Below are positions 25,595-34,806 of a DNA stretch of 64,000 bases, piece by piece. The stretch's first letter is position 1, and the number at the start of each line of letters is the position of its first letter. The DNA is from Lysobacteraceae bacterium (GTDB lineage: Bacteria > Pseudomonadota > Gammaproteobacteria > Nevskiales > Nevskiaceae), in the NCBI GenBank assembly GCA_013823855.1, contig PNMW01000021.1, positions 1 through 64,000 of the forward strand, in the 5' to 3' direction. The position numbers and the translations under genes were made by a program. The notes under the pieces were generated by a model. That model was given only the letters and a program-made list of their open reading frames with translations. It made no database searches and was not told the origin of the DNA.

Positions 25595-26239
25595 ATGGCA
25601 CGCCCTCGCCTGTCCGCCGAAGCCGCCGATGGCATCCGCGCCGAAATCTGTGCCGCTGCCGCGCGGCTGTACGAACGCGATGGCTATGACGCCGTCACGC
25701 TGCGGGCGATCGCCGCCGAGATGGACCGCAGCCAGGCACTGCCGTACCGCTACTTCAAGAACAAGGAGCACATCTTCGTCGCGCTGCGGGCGATCTGCTT
25801 CGACCGCCTGACCGCGACCATGGAAGGCGTGCTGGCGCGCGGCGATCCGCCGCTGCTGACCCTGCACACGATGGCGCACAGCTTCATCACCTTCGCCGAA
25901 GCCAATCCGGCCGAATACCGCCTGATGTTCTCGCTGCGGCAGCCGAATCCGACCGAATTCCCGGAACTGCATGGCGCCCGCCTGCGCGCGCTGGCGACGC
26001 TGCAGACGGCCTACCAGCAGGCCGTCGACGACGGCCTGATTCCCGGCGACGCGGTGACCGGCGCGCACGTGGTGTGGGCGGCGATGCACGGCCTGCTGAC
26101 CCTGCATCTGGCCGGCCAGCTGACCATCGGCCGCACGCTCGTGGATCTGGTCCAGCCGATGCTCGACACGCTGTTCGGGCCGCGGCTGATGGCGGTCGTC
26201 GAGGCCAGCGCCCGGTCGGCGAAACGCAAGGCGCGCTGA
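25595..26239 (+). CDS. TetR-family transcriptional regulator
   Basis: A 214-aa repressor-type protein. The N-terminal TetR DNA-binding domain is clear: AAARLYERDGYDAVTLRAIAAEMDRSQALPYRYFKNKEHIF (given as the span of residues 19-59). The C-terminal ligand-binding domain resembles the TetR_C_33/WHG type (HSFITFAEANPAEYRLMFSL). The AT-rich 40 bp upstream (with TTAATTAA) are a likely promoter/operator. It converges with a nitronate monooxygenase gene; its target may be that gene or the alcohol dehydrogenase, but this is not shown by the sequence. Confidence 0.87.
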   Translation: MARPRLSAEAADGIRAEICAAAARLYERDGYDAVTLRAIAAEMDRSQALPYRYFKNKEHIFVALRAICFDRLTATMEGVLARGDPPLLTLHTMAHSFITFAEANPAEYRLMFSLRQPNPTEFPELHGARLRALATLQTAYQQAVDDGLIPGDAVTGAHVVWAAMHGLLTLHLAGQLTIGRTLVDLVQPMLDTLFGPRLMAVVEASARSAKRKAR

Positions 26240-26288
26240 TCGCGCTGGCCGCCCGACCCGGTTGCCGGGCCGGACGGTGCGCCGCGCT

Positions 26289-27272
26289 TCAGGCGTAGAC
26301 CGCCGCTGCGGCCAGCAGCCGCTGTCGGGCCGCACGGTATTCGGCTTCCAGCTGGGCGACCACGGCTGCCGTCGGCTGCACGGCGTCGATCGCGCCGACG
26401 CCGTGGCCGGCACCCCAGATGTCCTTCCAGGCCTTGGCGGTGCTGGTCGATTCGCCGGTGTTGCTGCCGAGATTCATCTTGCTGGCATCGGCATGCGGCA
26501 GCCTGGCCGGGTCCATGCCGGCGCGGACGATGCTCTTGGTCAGGTAGTTGCCGTGCACGCCGGAAAAGTACGGCGTATAGGTGATGTCGGCGGCCGACGA
26601 GTCGACCAGCGCCTGCCGGTAGTCGTCGCTGACATGGGCTTCCGGCGTGGCCAGGAAGCGGGTGCCGATGTAGGCCAGATCGGCCCCCATCGACTGCGCG
26701 GCGAGGATCGCGTCACCGGTCGCGATCGATCCCGACAGGATCACCGGGCCGCTGTAGAACTTGCGGATCTCGCCGACCAGCGCGAACGGCGACAAGGTGC
26801 CGGCGTGGCCGCCGGCCCCGGCGCAGACCAGGATCAGGCCGTCGACACCGGCCTCCAGCGCCTTCTCGGCGTGGCGAACGCTGATCACGTCGTGGAGCAC
26901 CAGACCGCCGTAGCCGTGCACGGCCGGCACGATGGCGTCCGGCGCGCGAAGGCTGGTGATGATGATCGGCACCCGGTGCGCGACGCAGACCGCCATGTCG
27001 GCCGCCAGCCGATCGTTCGAGGCATGGACGATCTGGTTGACCGCGAACGGCGCGATCTTCCGGTCCGGATCGGCGGTCTTCGCGGCCGCCAGCGCCGTCT
27101 CGATCTCGGTCAGCCAGCTTTCCAGCGCCCCCTCGCCGCGCGCATTCAGCGCCGGGAACGAGCCGACGATGCCGGCCTTGCACTGCTCGATCACCAGCCT
27201 CGGGTTCGAGGCGATGAACATCGGCGAGGCGATCACCGGCAGGCGCAGCGCGTTTTGCAGCAGGGTGGGCAT
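26289..27272 (-). CDS. Nitronate monooxygenase (2-nitropropane dioxygenase family)
   Basis: FMN-dependent TIM-barrel enzyme that oxidises alkyl nitronates; 327 aa from ATG 27272. Characteristic segments are LPVIASPMFIASNPRLV at the N-terminus, DVISVRHAEKALEAGVDGLI, the FMN-phosphate motif CAGAGGHAGTLSPFALV with the catalytic-type histidine, and SGSIATGDAILAAQSMGAD. The longer open frame to 27404 has no support. An AGGAG lies 13 nt upstream of the chosen start, a little far. Family members are broad, so the physiological substrate is uncertain. Confidence 0.87.
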   Translation of the reverse strand: MPTLLQNALRLPVIASPMFIASNPRLVIEQCKAGIVGSFPALNARGEGALESWLTEIETALAAAKTADPDRKIAPFAVNQIVHASNDRLAADMAVCVAHRVPIIITSLRAPDAIVPAVHGYGGLVLHDVISVRHAEKALEAGVDGLILVCAGAGGHAGTLSPFALVGEIRKFYSGPVILSGSIATGDAILAAQSMGADLAYIGTRFLATPEAHVSDDYRQALVDSSAADITYTPYFSGVHGNYLTKSIVRAGMDPARLPHADASKMNLGSNTGESTSTAKAWKDIWGAGHGVGAIDAVQPTAAVVAQLEAEYRAARQRLLAAAAVYA

Positions 27273-27385
27273 CGACACGGAACGGCTCCTCGGCATCGCT
27301 TGTAGAAGTTTGGCGGGTGGCAGGCGGAGCGGTGGACAAGTCAATCCATTTTGTGCACGATTGTTCACATCAACCGAGCGCCACC

Positions 27386-27667
27386 ATGCCTGCCACCGAA
27401 TCATCGCGCCAATTGCAGGGCGCCATCGCCCTACTGAAGACGGGCATCGACGCCGGCAGCCGCCGCATCGAGGACATGCATCTCGCGATCGCCGACAAGC
27501 CGTTCCGGGTGCTCGGCGTGGTGCCGGTGGTCGCCGACGTCAGCGGCATCGTCCGCCAGTTCCACGATGGCATCACCCGCGGCGTGCATCAGGCGGTGCG
27601 CGGGCTGAGCGCGGTCGGCTGCGATGCCGCCATCCGCGCCATCGAGATTCAGACCAGGTCGCGATGA
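27386..27667 (+). CDS. Small uncharacterised protein coupled to a lipase-like gene
   Basis: A 93-aa, largely helical protein (LQGAIALLKTGIDAGSRRIEDMH; FHDGITRGVHQAVRGLSAV) without a recognised domain. Its stop codon overlaps the start of the next gene as ATGA, so the two are co-translated. No signal peptide. It may be a partner or chaperone of the following hydrolase, but nothing in the sequence proves this. Confidence 0.65.
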   Translation: MPATESSRQLQGAIALLKTGIDAGSRRIEDMHLAIADKPFRVLGVVPVVADVSGIVRQFHDGITRGVHQAVRGLSAVGCDAAIRAIEIQTRSR

Positions 27668-28626
27668 ACCGCCTGCAAGCGGTGATCAGCGCCACCAACG
27701 GCGTGTTCGGCGATTTCCTGGCCAGGAGCGGCAACGGTCTGGCGATCGACTTCGGCCTGCGCGACGACCATGGCGCGCCGGTCGGGCTGAACCGAGCCGA
27801 ACTGACGAGCACCTATCCGCGGGCCGGCGGCGACATCGCGATCTTCCTGCACGGCCTGTGCTGCGACGAACGGATCTGGAACGCCGGCAATGCGCCGGAC
27901 GCCGATGCCGGCAGCTTCCCGGTGCGGCTGGCGCGCGAGCAGGGCTGGACCGCGCTCAGGATCCGCTACAACAGCGGCCGCCACATCTCCGAGAACGGCG
28001 AGGCTTTCGCCGGACTGCTCGATGCGCTGCTCGCGAACTGGCCGGTCAAGCCGCGCCGCATCGCCGTGATCGGCCACAGCATGGGCGGCCTGATCGCCCG
28101 CAGCGCCGGCCATCACGGGCTGGAGCGCGGCGCGCGATGGACGCACCTCGTCAGCCATCTGATCTGCCTCGGCAGCCCGCATCACGGCGCGCCGCTGGAA
28201 CGCTTCGGCCATGCGGCGACGCGGCTGCTGGATCTGATCGACATCACCCGGCCGCTGGCGGTGGCGATCAATGCCCGCTCGGCCGGCATCAAGGACCTGC
28301 GCCACGGCAGCCTGCGCCACGACGACTGGAATGCCCACGATCCCGATCTGGTCAGCGGCGACACCCGGCGGCCAGTGCAGGTGCTGCCGAATGCCCGCCA
28401 TTGCGCGGTCGGCGCGATGCTCGGCGAATCGACCGTCGACCCGCGCAGCCGCCTGATCGGCGACGGCCTGGTGCTGCCCGACAGCGCCGCCGGCCAGCAC
28501 CCGCATGCGTCGCTGTGCGTGCCGTTCGCCGCCGCCGACACGGTGCTGCTGCCGGCGTTGCATCATCTGCGCCTGGTGCGCGACGAGCGGGTCTATGGCC
28601 TGATCGCGCACTGGCTGGCGGCATAG
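27664..28626 (+). CDS. Alpha/beta-hydrolase, PGAP1/lipase-like
   Basis: A 320-aa hydrolase. The nucleophile elbow is IGHSMGGLIAR, and oxyanion-type IAIFLHGLCCDERIW lies upstream. The cap region after LICLGSPHHGAPLERFG matches PGAP1-like/lipase-type proteins acting on membrane lipids or esters. The start is fixed by the ATGA overlap with the preceding small gene. The open frame continues far upstream (to 26932), but that part is the antisense of the monooxygenase gene. Confidence 0.8.
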   Translation: MNRLQAVISATNGVFGDFLARSGNGLAIDFGLRDDHGAPVGLNRAELTSTYPRAGGDIAIFLHGLCCDERIWNAGNAPDADAGSFPVRLAREQGWTALRIRYNSGRHISENGEAFAGLLDALLANWPVKPRRIAVIGHSMGGLIARSAGHHGLERGARWTHLVSHLICLGSPHHGAPLERFGHAATRLLDLIDITRPLAVAINARSAGIKDLRHGSLRHDDWNAHDPDLVSGDTRRPVQVLPNARHCAVGAMLGESTVDPRSRLIGDGLVLPDSAAGQHPHASLCVPFAAADTVLLPALHHLRLVRDERVYGLIAHWLAA

Positions 28627-28662
28627 CCGCCGCCTTCCCTCTTCTGCGATCCGGACAACCCC

Positions 28663-29637
28663 GTGCTCCTGCTGATCTTCAAAGCCATCGCTGCCCTGCT
28701 GGCGCTGACCGTCCTCGTCTATGTCGCGCTGTACTTCTTCGCGCCGACGAAAATCGCCGACACCGCGCTGAGCCTGGAGCGGATGCGCGCCAAGCTCGAA
28801 CGCTCGGAAATGACCATCAGCGCCGATGGCCGCAACTGGCATCTGGTCTATCTCGAAGGCGGCCCGGCCGATGCGCCGCCGCTGCTGCTGCTGCACGGCA
28901 TCGGCGCCGACAAGGACAACTGGACCAAGGTCGCCGCCAGCGGGCTGACCCGGCGCTACCGCGTCTATGCCATCGACCTGCCCGGCTTCGGCGAAAGCGA
29001 CAAGCCGGCCGACGCCCGCTACCGGATCGGCGATCAGGTGACGCGGGTCGAAGCGATCGCCAAGCAGCTGGGCCTGAGCCGCTTCCACCTGGCCGGCAAT
29101 TCGATGGGCGGCTGGATCGCCACCGCCTACGCGATCGCCCATCCGGACCAGGTGCAGAGCCTGTGGCTGCTGAATCCGGCCGGCGTGATGTCGGCCGAGA
29201 CCAGCGAAATGATGAAGCTGATCGCCGCCGGCATGCCGCTGCCGCTGTTCGCGCGCAGCGAACCGGATTTCGGCCGCCTGCTGCAGTTCGTGATGCAGAA
29301 GCCGCCGTTCATTCCGGCACCGGTGCGCGCCGTGCTGGCGCGGCGGCAGATCGCCGACTTCCGGCTTAACGAGCAGATCTTCGAGGACGTCCGCGAGCAG
29401 TCCGGCGCGCTCGACGAGACGCTCGCCGCACTGTCGCCGCCGCTGGCGACCCCGACCTTGATCGTCTGGGGCGACCGCGACCGCGTGCTGCATCCTTCGG
29501 GTGCGGCGATCCTGCAGCGGCTGCTGCCGAACGCGAGCCTGGTGATGCTGGGCGGCATCGGCCATCTGCCGATGCTGGAGGCGCCGCGCCGCGCAACGGC
29601 CGACTACCTCGCGTTCCGCAGCCGCCTGACGCGCTGA
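28663..29637 (+). CDS. Membrane-anchored alpha/beta-hydrolase
   Basis: A 324-aa hydrolase with an N-terminal membrane segment (LLLIFKAIAALLALTVLVYVALYFF region, residues 2-27). Catalytic elements are LLLLHGIGADKDNW (oxyanion loop), the AGNSMGGWIA nucleophile elbow, IVWGDRDRVL (Asp) and GGIGHLPMLE (His). Resembles lipases/epoxide-hydrolase-like esterases. GTG 28663 is the first in-frame start after the preceding gene, 37 bp away, so the three genes from 27386 probably form one operon. Confidence 0.85.
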   Translation: MLLLIFKAIAALLALTVLVYVALYFFAPTKIADTALSLERMRAKLERSEMTISADGRNWHLVYLEGGPADAPPLLLLHGIGADKDNWTKVAASGLTRRYRVYAIDLPGFGESDKPADARYRIGDQVTRVEAIAKQLGLSRFHLAGNSMGGWIATAYAIAHPDQVQSLWLLNPAGVMSAETSEMMKLIAAGMPLPLFARSEPDFGRLLQFVMQKPPFIPAPVRAVLARRQIADFRLNEQIFEDVREQSGALDETLAALSPPLATPTLIVWGDRDRVLHPSGAAILQRLLPNASLVMLGGIGHLPMLEAPRRATADYLAFRSRLTR

Positions 29638-29668
29638 ACGCCCGGCATTGGGCCGGCGCCACGCCGGC

Positions 29669-30499
29669 TCAGGGGCCGGGAATCTCGATCGGCGGCCGGT
29701 CGGTGCTTTCCGCCTCGATCCGCCAGTGGTCGCTGAACACGCCAGCCGGCGGCAAGGCATCGACCTGCAGCCGGCGCGGACCGCCGGCCAGCAACTGCGC
29801 CGGCAGCACCACCTCGACGTAGCGGAAGCCCTTCGCGGTCTGCAGCGGCAGGCCTCCGATGTCGAGCAAGACCTTCGCGGCATCGGCCGCGTCGAGCAGG
29901 CGGATGCGGTACAGCCGCGCCTCCTCGGCCTGTGTCACTTCGGCCTGCACGCGCAGGCCGCGGGCGCCCCGCCGCAGTACCACGTTGACCGGCGGCCGTG
30001 CGCCACCTGGTGCCGCCGTGGCAAGCAGCAGCAGGGTCGGCTCGGCAGCGAATGCGGCAGCCGGCAAGGCGGCTCCGCGCGCATGGCGGCTGATACCGGT
30101 GACCAGTTCCGGACGCAGCGTCCAGATGCCGAGGCCGAGGGCGGTCGCGATCAGCACCCCGGTGAATGCCGTGCGCAGGCCGTAGCGGCTGCGCGGCCGC
30201 GCCAGCGGCTGGTAGTGCCGGCCGCGACGCGTCTCCTGCGGCAGCGGCTTCATCGCCTGGCTGAAGCGCTGCCGCGCCTGCGCCGCCGGCGTGCCGAGGA
30301 CCGCGCTGCGGAACGCCGCATGCTCCGCCGCTGTGAGCTGCAGCCGTGCGTAGTCGTCGTGCAGATCGGTCTCGGCGTCGCGCAGCGCCGCCAGCGCCTG
30401 CGGATCGACCAGCAGCACGCGTTCTAGCCGCGCTGCTTCCGCCGCCGGGAGCTGCCGCAGCAGCAGGCCGCGCCAGTCGGCGTCGGGCAGCGCGCTCAT
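29669..30499 (-). CDS. Putative anti-sigma-factor-like membrane protein
   Basis: A 276-aa protein: an N-terminal cytoplasmic region (LLRQLPAAEAARLERVLLVDPQ ... YARLQLTAAEH), one transmembrane helix (about residues 111-128, GVLIATALGLGIWTL), and a C-terminal presumably periplasmic domain with no catalytic motif. The layout resembles zinc-finger-type anti-sigma proteins, though no HxxxCxxC motif is present. It overlaps by ATGA the preceding sigma-like gene. Confidence 0.5.
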   Translation of the reverse strand: MSALPDADWRGLLLRQLPAAEAARLERVLLVDPQALAALRDAETDLHDDYARLQLTAAEHAAFRSAVLGTPAAQARQRFSQAMKPLPQETRRGRHYQPLARPRSRYGLRTAFTGVLIATALGLGIWTLRPELVTGISRHARGAALPAAAFAAEPTLLLLATAAPGGARPPVNVVLRRGARGLRVQAEVTQAEEARLYRIRLLDAADAAKVLLDIGGLPLQTAKGFRYVEVVLPAQLLAGGPRRLQVDALPPAGVFSDHWRIEAESTDRPPIEIPGP

Positions 30500-30990
30500 A
30501 TCGCGGCGCCGGCGCCGCGCGCGCGGACGCAGGCTTCGAGTTCGGCGCGGATCGCCAGTGCGCGGTCGCGCAGCTCGTCCGGCGTCAGGCCGAGCCGGGC
30601 CGCCAGCTGCTGACGCCGCCGCAGCCGGGCGCTCGCCGTCGGACCGCCGCCATCGCTGCCGAATTCGTAGTAGCCGAGGATCAGCTTCGCAGCCTCGGTG
30701 CCGAGCTTCGCGAAGCAGGCGCGCAGCGCCTTGCGCGTCGTCGGATCGAACGCCGGCTCATCGTCATCCACGACGACCGCTGGCGCCTCCGATGGCGCGG
30801 CATCGAGCAGTTCGCGGGCGATGACCTGCAGCGTATCGGCGACGGCCGAAGGATCGGTGGGCGCCGGCGCAATCGCCCGCCAGCGCGCCAGAGCCTGATC
30901 GGCCAGCGCCTCGGCCAGTGCTGGCCGCTGCAGGCGGAACAGCGCCAGCAGGCGGTCGCGGAGAGCGTCGAGCGCTGCGTCGCCGTTCAT
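30496..30990 (-). CDS. Putative sigma-70 region-4-like regulator
   Basis: A 164-aa protein. The C-terminal part LILGYYEFG ... RRQQLAARLGLTPDELRDRALAIRAELEACV resembles the region-4 helix-turn-helix of sigma-like proteins found next to membrane anti-sigma partners. The N-terminal part is Ala-rich and unassigned. Translational overlap with the membrane protein downstream supports a sigma/anti-sigma-type pair, but the assignment is by pattern only. Confidence 0.45.
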   Translation of the reverse strand: MNGDAALDALRDRLLALFRLQRPALAEALADQALARWRAIAPAPTDPSAVADTLQVIARELLDAAPSEAPAVVVDDDEPAFDPTTRKALRACFAKLGTEAAKLILGYYEFGSDGGGPTASARLRRRQQLAARLGLTPDELRDRALAIRAELEACVRARGAGAAI

Positions 30991-31003
30991 GGCGCCGGGT
31001 CGG

Positions 31004-31495
31004 TCAGCGCAGCTTGCGGCCGAAGCGGGCCAGCAGCGCCGGAATCACCGACTTCGGCACCAGCTTCTTGACCGGCGCACCGAGGCCGGTCAGCTCGCGC
31101 ACCAGGCTCGACGACAGGTGGGCGTACTCCGGGCTCGGCGCCAGCAGCACGGTGTCGAGCGTCGGGTAGAGATCGCGGTTCATCACCGCCATCTGCTTTT
31201 CGTATTCGACATCGCCGACGTTGCGCACGCCGCGCACCAGCACGGTCACGCCGTGCTCCCTGGCGAAATCGACGACCAGCCCGGTGAAGCCGACGACCTC
31301 GACATTCGGCAAGTCGGCAACTGCCGCGCGGATCAGTTCACAGCGCTCTTCGAGCGAGAACTTCGGGTTCTTGGCGATGTTCGAGCCGACCGCGACGATC
31401 AGCTTCGGAAACATCCGCGCCGCGCGATGGATGATGTCGTTGTGGCCGAGGGTGATCGGATCGAAGGTTCCCGAATAGGCGGCGATGACACTCAC
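31004..31495 (-). CDS. coaD: Phosphopantetheine adenylyltransferase
   Basis: Fourth step of coenzyme A synthesis: 4'-phosphopantetheine + ATP to dephospho-CoA. 163 aa, the usual length. Nucleotidyltransferase motifs AAYSGTFDPITLGHNDII (HxGH variant TLGH) and LAPSPEYAHLSSSLVREL (substrate loop), plus VRGVRNVGDVEYEKQM, are all family hallmarks. GTG 31495 overlaps the rsmD stop codon as GTGA, the common rsmD-coaD arrangement in proteobacteria. Confidence 0.95.
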   Translation of the reverse strand: MSVIAAYSGTFDPITLGHNDIIHRAARMFPKLIVAVGSNIAKNPKFSLEERCELIRAAVADLPNVEVVGFTGLVVDFAREHGVTVLVRGVRNVGDVEYEKQMAVMNRDLYPTLDTVLLAPSPEYAHLSSSLVRELTGLGAPVKKLVPKSVIPALLARFGRKLR

Positions 31496-32067
31496 GGCGG
31501 CGGCTCTCCCGGTGGCGCGTACGTGAACAGCCCGTAGCTTACCTGTCCGGCGGCTTTTTCCTTGATCAGGCTGTAGCCGGCCGGAAGCGCGGGCGGCTTG
31601 CCCTTCGGCCATTCGAGGTAGATGCGGTTCATCGGTTTCAGCACCCGCGGCAGGTTGGCCAACGTCGAGCCCAGCAGCGGCGAGTCGTACGGCGGATCGA
31701 CGAAGACGATCTCGTAGCGATTCGGCGTGCCGCGCAGGAAGCTGATGCCGTCGCCGCGCACCACTTCGCAGCGCGATCCGGCGTCCAGCTTGCCGATCGC
31801 GGCGCGGATGTCCTCGGCCTGCTTCGCACCGGTCTCGACGAAGCTGGCCTGCGCGGCCCCCCTCGACACCGCTTCCAGCCCGAGCGCGCCGCTGCCGGCG
31901 AACAGGTCGAGCACGCTGCTGCCGTCGATCATCATCGTCAGCCAGTCGAACACGGTCTGGCGGACGCGGTCCGGCGTCGGGCGGACACCGGCCTCGGCGT
32001 CGAAATCGATCAGGCGGCTGCGGAATTCGCCGCCGATGATGCGCAGGCGACCTAGGGGTCTTCTCAT
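31492..32067 (-). CDS. rsmD: 16S rRNA (guanine-966-N2)-methyltransferase
   Basis: SAM-dependent methylation of G966 in 16S rRNA during 30S assembly. 191 aa. SAM-binding motif VLDLFAGSGALGLEAVSRGA and catalytic FVDPPYDSPL are present, and the N-terminus LRIIGGEFRSR ... RPTPDRVRQTVFDWL is typical. Coupled to coaD through a 4-nt overlap. Confidence 0.95.
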   Translation of the reverse strand: MRRPLGRLRIIGGEFRSRLIDFDAEAGVRPTPDRVRQTVFDWLTMMIDGSSVLDLFAGSGALGLEAVSRGAAQASFVETGAKQAEDIRAAIGKLDAGSRCEVVRGDGISFLRGTPNRYEIVFVDPPYDSPLLGSTLANLPRVLKPMNRIYLEWPKGKPPALPAGYSLIKEKAAGQVSYGLFTYAPPGEPPP

Positions 32068-32100
32068 GGATCTCGTGGGGGTACGGCGAAAGGGGGACGA

Positions 32101-32448
32101 TCAGCGGCCGAGCTTCGGGCCGACCGGCGCCGGCACCCGGGCATCGGCGTCCGGCGCGCGGCGACGCGGCCGCGGCCCGGATTCGGGGGGCGATTCGCGG
32201 AACGGCAGCGGCGACGCAGGCGCAGCGCGCTTGCCGACCGGCTCGACGATCAGCCGGTCGCCGTCGCGGATCAGGCGCACCGATTCGGCATCGAAGCGCA
32301 GCTCGGCCGGCAGGCGGATCACCTGCACCACGCCAATCGTGCTCAGCCGCACCACCGTGCCGCTGGCATCGGCGTCGGCGCTGCTGCCGGCAGCGTTGCG
32401 CTGGACCTTGCGGCGGGTCGGCGACATCTCGGACGGGATCAGTTTCAT
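32101..32448 (-). CDS. Small protein with an AbrB/VapB-like swapped-hairpin segment
   Basis: A 115-aa protein lying 11 bp after tldD. The middle part VVRLSTIGVVQVIRLPAELRF plus IRDGDRLIVEPVG resembles a SpoVT/AbrB-type DNA-binding beta-hairpin as in VapB antitoxins, but no toxin gene is adjacent. The C-terminal tail is Arg/Pro-rich and probably disordered. Start ATG 32448. It may be an AbrB-like regulator or an orphan antitoxin-like protein. Confidence 0.5.
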   Translation of the reverse strand: MKLIPSEMSPTRRKVQRNAAGSSADADASGTVVRLSTIGVVQVIRLPAELRFDAESVRLIRDGDRLIVEPVGKRAAPASPLPFRESPPESGPRPRRRAPDADARVPAPVGPKLGR

Positions 32449-32459
32449 CGCGGAAACGC

Positions 32460-33902
<1,443 letters not shown>

Positions 33903-33969
33903 GGCGGCACGAACATTAGGAAGAGGCGAAGTGTGAACGCTGGCGGCGCCGGACGCGTTGCATGGCGGT

Positions 33970-34806
33970 TCAGACGCCGATGCGCCGCTGCGACAGGTTC
34001 GGGAAACCGGCGCGCAGGGCCTGCAGCGCGGCGCGGTCGACGGCGGCGGTGGCCAGGCCTTCGCCGTCCTCGCGGCAGGCCAGCCGCTCGCCCCAGGGCC
34101 CGACGATCATCGAATGCCCCCAGGTCTGGCGGCCACCGGCATGGCTGCCGGTTTCACCCGGCGCGATCACGTAGCACTGGTTCTCGATCGCCCGGGCGCG
34201 CAGCAGGATCTCCCAGTGCGCCTCGCCGGTCCTGGCGGTGAACGCCGCCGGCACGCAGAGGATTTCCGCGCCCATCGCCGCCAGCTGCCGGTACAGCTCG
34301 GGGAAGCGGAGGTCGTAGCAGACCGACAAGCCCAGCCGGCCGGCCGGCGTGTCAACCACCGCGAAACCGTCCGGCGCGCCATGGGCGATGGTCCGCGACT
34401 CGCGATAGCGCTCGCCGCCGGCGCTGGGCACGTCGACGTCGAACAGGTGGATCTTGTCGTAGCGGGCACGCTGGCCGCCGCCGGCATCGAAGACCAGGCT
34501 CGCCGCCCAGACCCGCGACGGATCGCCGTCGACCGCCACCGGCACGGTGCCGGCGACGATCCACAGCTTCAGCCGCTGCGCGGTCCCGGCCAGCCAGTCC
34601 TGGATCGGACCGCGGCCGAACGGCTCGGCGTGCGCCAGCTTGTCGGTGTCGCGCGCGCCCATGATCGCGAAGTTCTCGGGCAGCGCGGCCAGCACCGCGC
34701 CAGCGGCGGCGGCTTCGGCCAGCAGGCGGCCGGCGGTCGCCAGGTTGTCGGCGACCACGGCGGTGGAGTTCATCTGGATGGCGCTGATCAGCGTCGGCTC
34801 AGCCAT
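33970..34806 (-). CDS. Carbon-nitrogen hydrolase (Nit/omega-amidase-like)
   Basis: A 278-aa nitrilase-superfamily amidase. The catalytic triad is visible: E in [11 protein letters not shown] in [12 protein letters not shown] and C in [15 protein letters not shown]. It resembles the Nit1/deaminated-glutathione amidase group, usually encoded between yhdP and tldD. The start overlaps the yhdP stop by 8 nt, so the three genes form an operon on the - strand. Confidence 0.9.
   Translation of the reverse strand: MAEPTLISAIQMNSTAVVADNLATAGRLLAEAAAAGAVLAALPENFAIMGARDTDKLAHAEPFGRGPIQDWLAGTAQRLKLWIVAGTVPVAVDGDPSRVWAASLVFDAGGGQRARYDKIHLFDVDVPSAGGERYRESRTIAHGAPDGFAVVDTPAGRLGLSVCYDLRFPELYRQLAAMGAEILCVPAAFTARTGEAHWEILLRARAIENQCYVIAPGETGSHAGGRQTWGHSMIVGPWGERLACREDGEGLATAAVDRAALQALRAGFPNLSQRRIGV

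Noticed and set aside
27345-27370. TGTG...CACA near 27352 as a CRP site
   Set aside because: Spacing between half-sites is two bases longer than the CRP consensus.
27624-29883. Long Arg/Ala-rich frames on both strands across the hydrolase genes
   Set aside because: Out-of-phase translations of the two alpha/beta-hydrolase genes, whose own frames carry GHSMGG and GNSMGG motifs.
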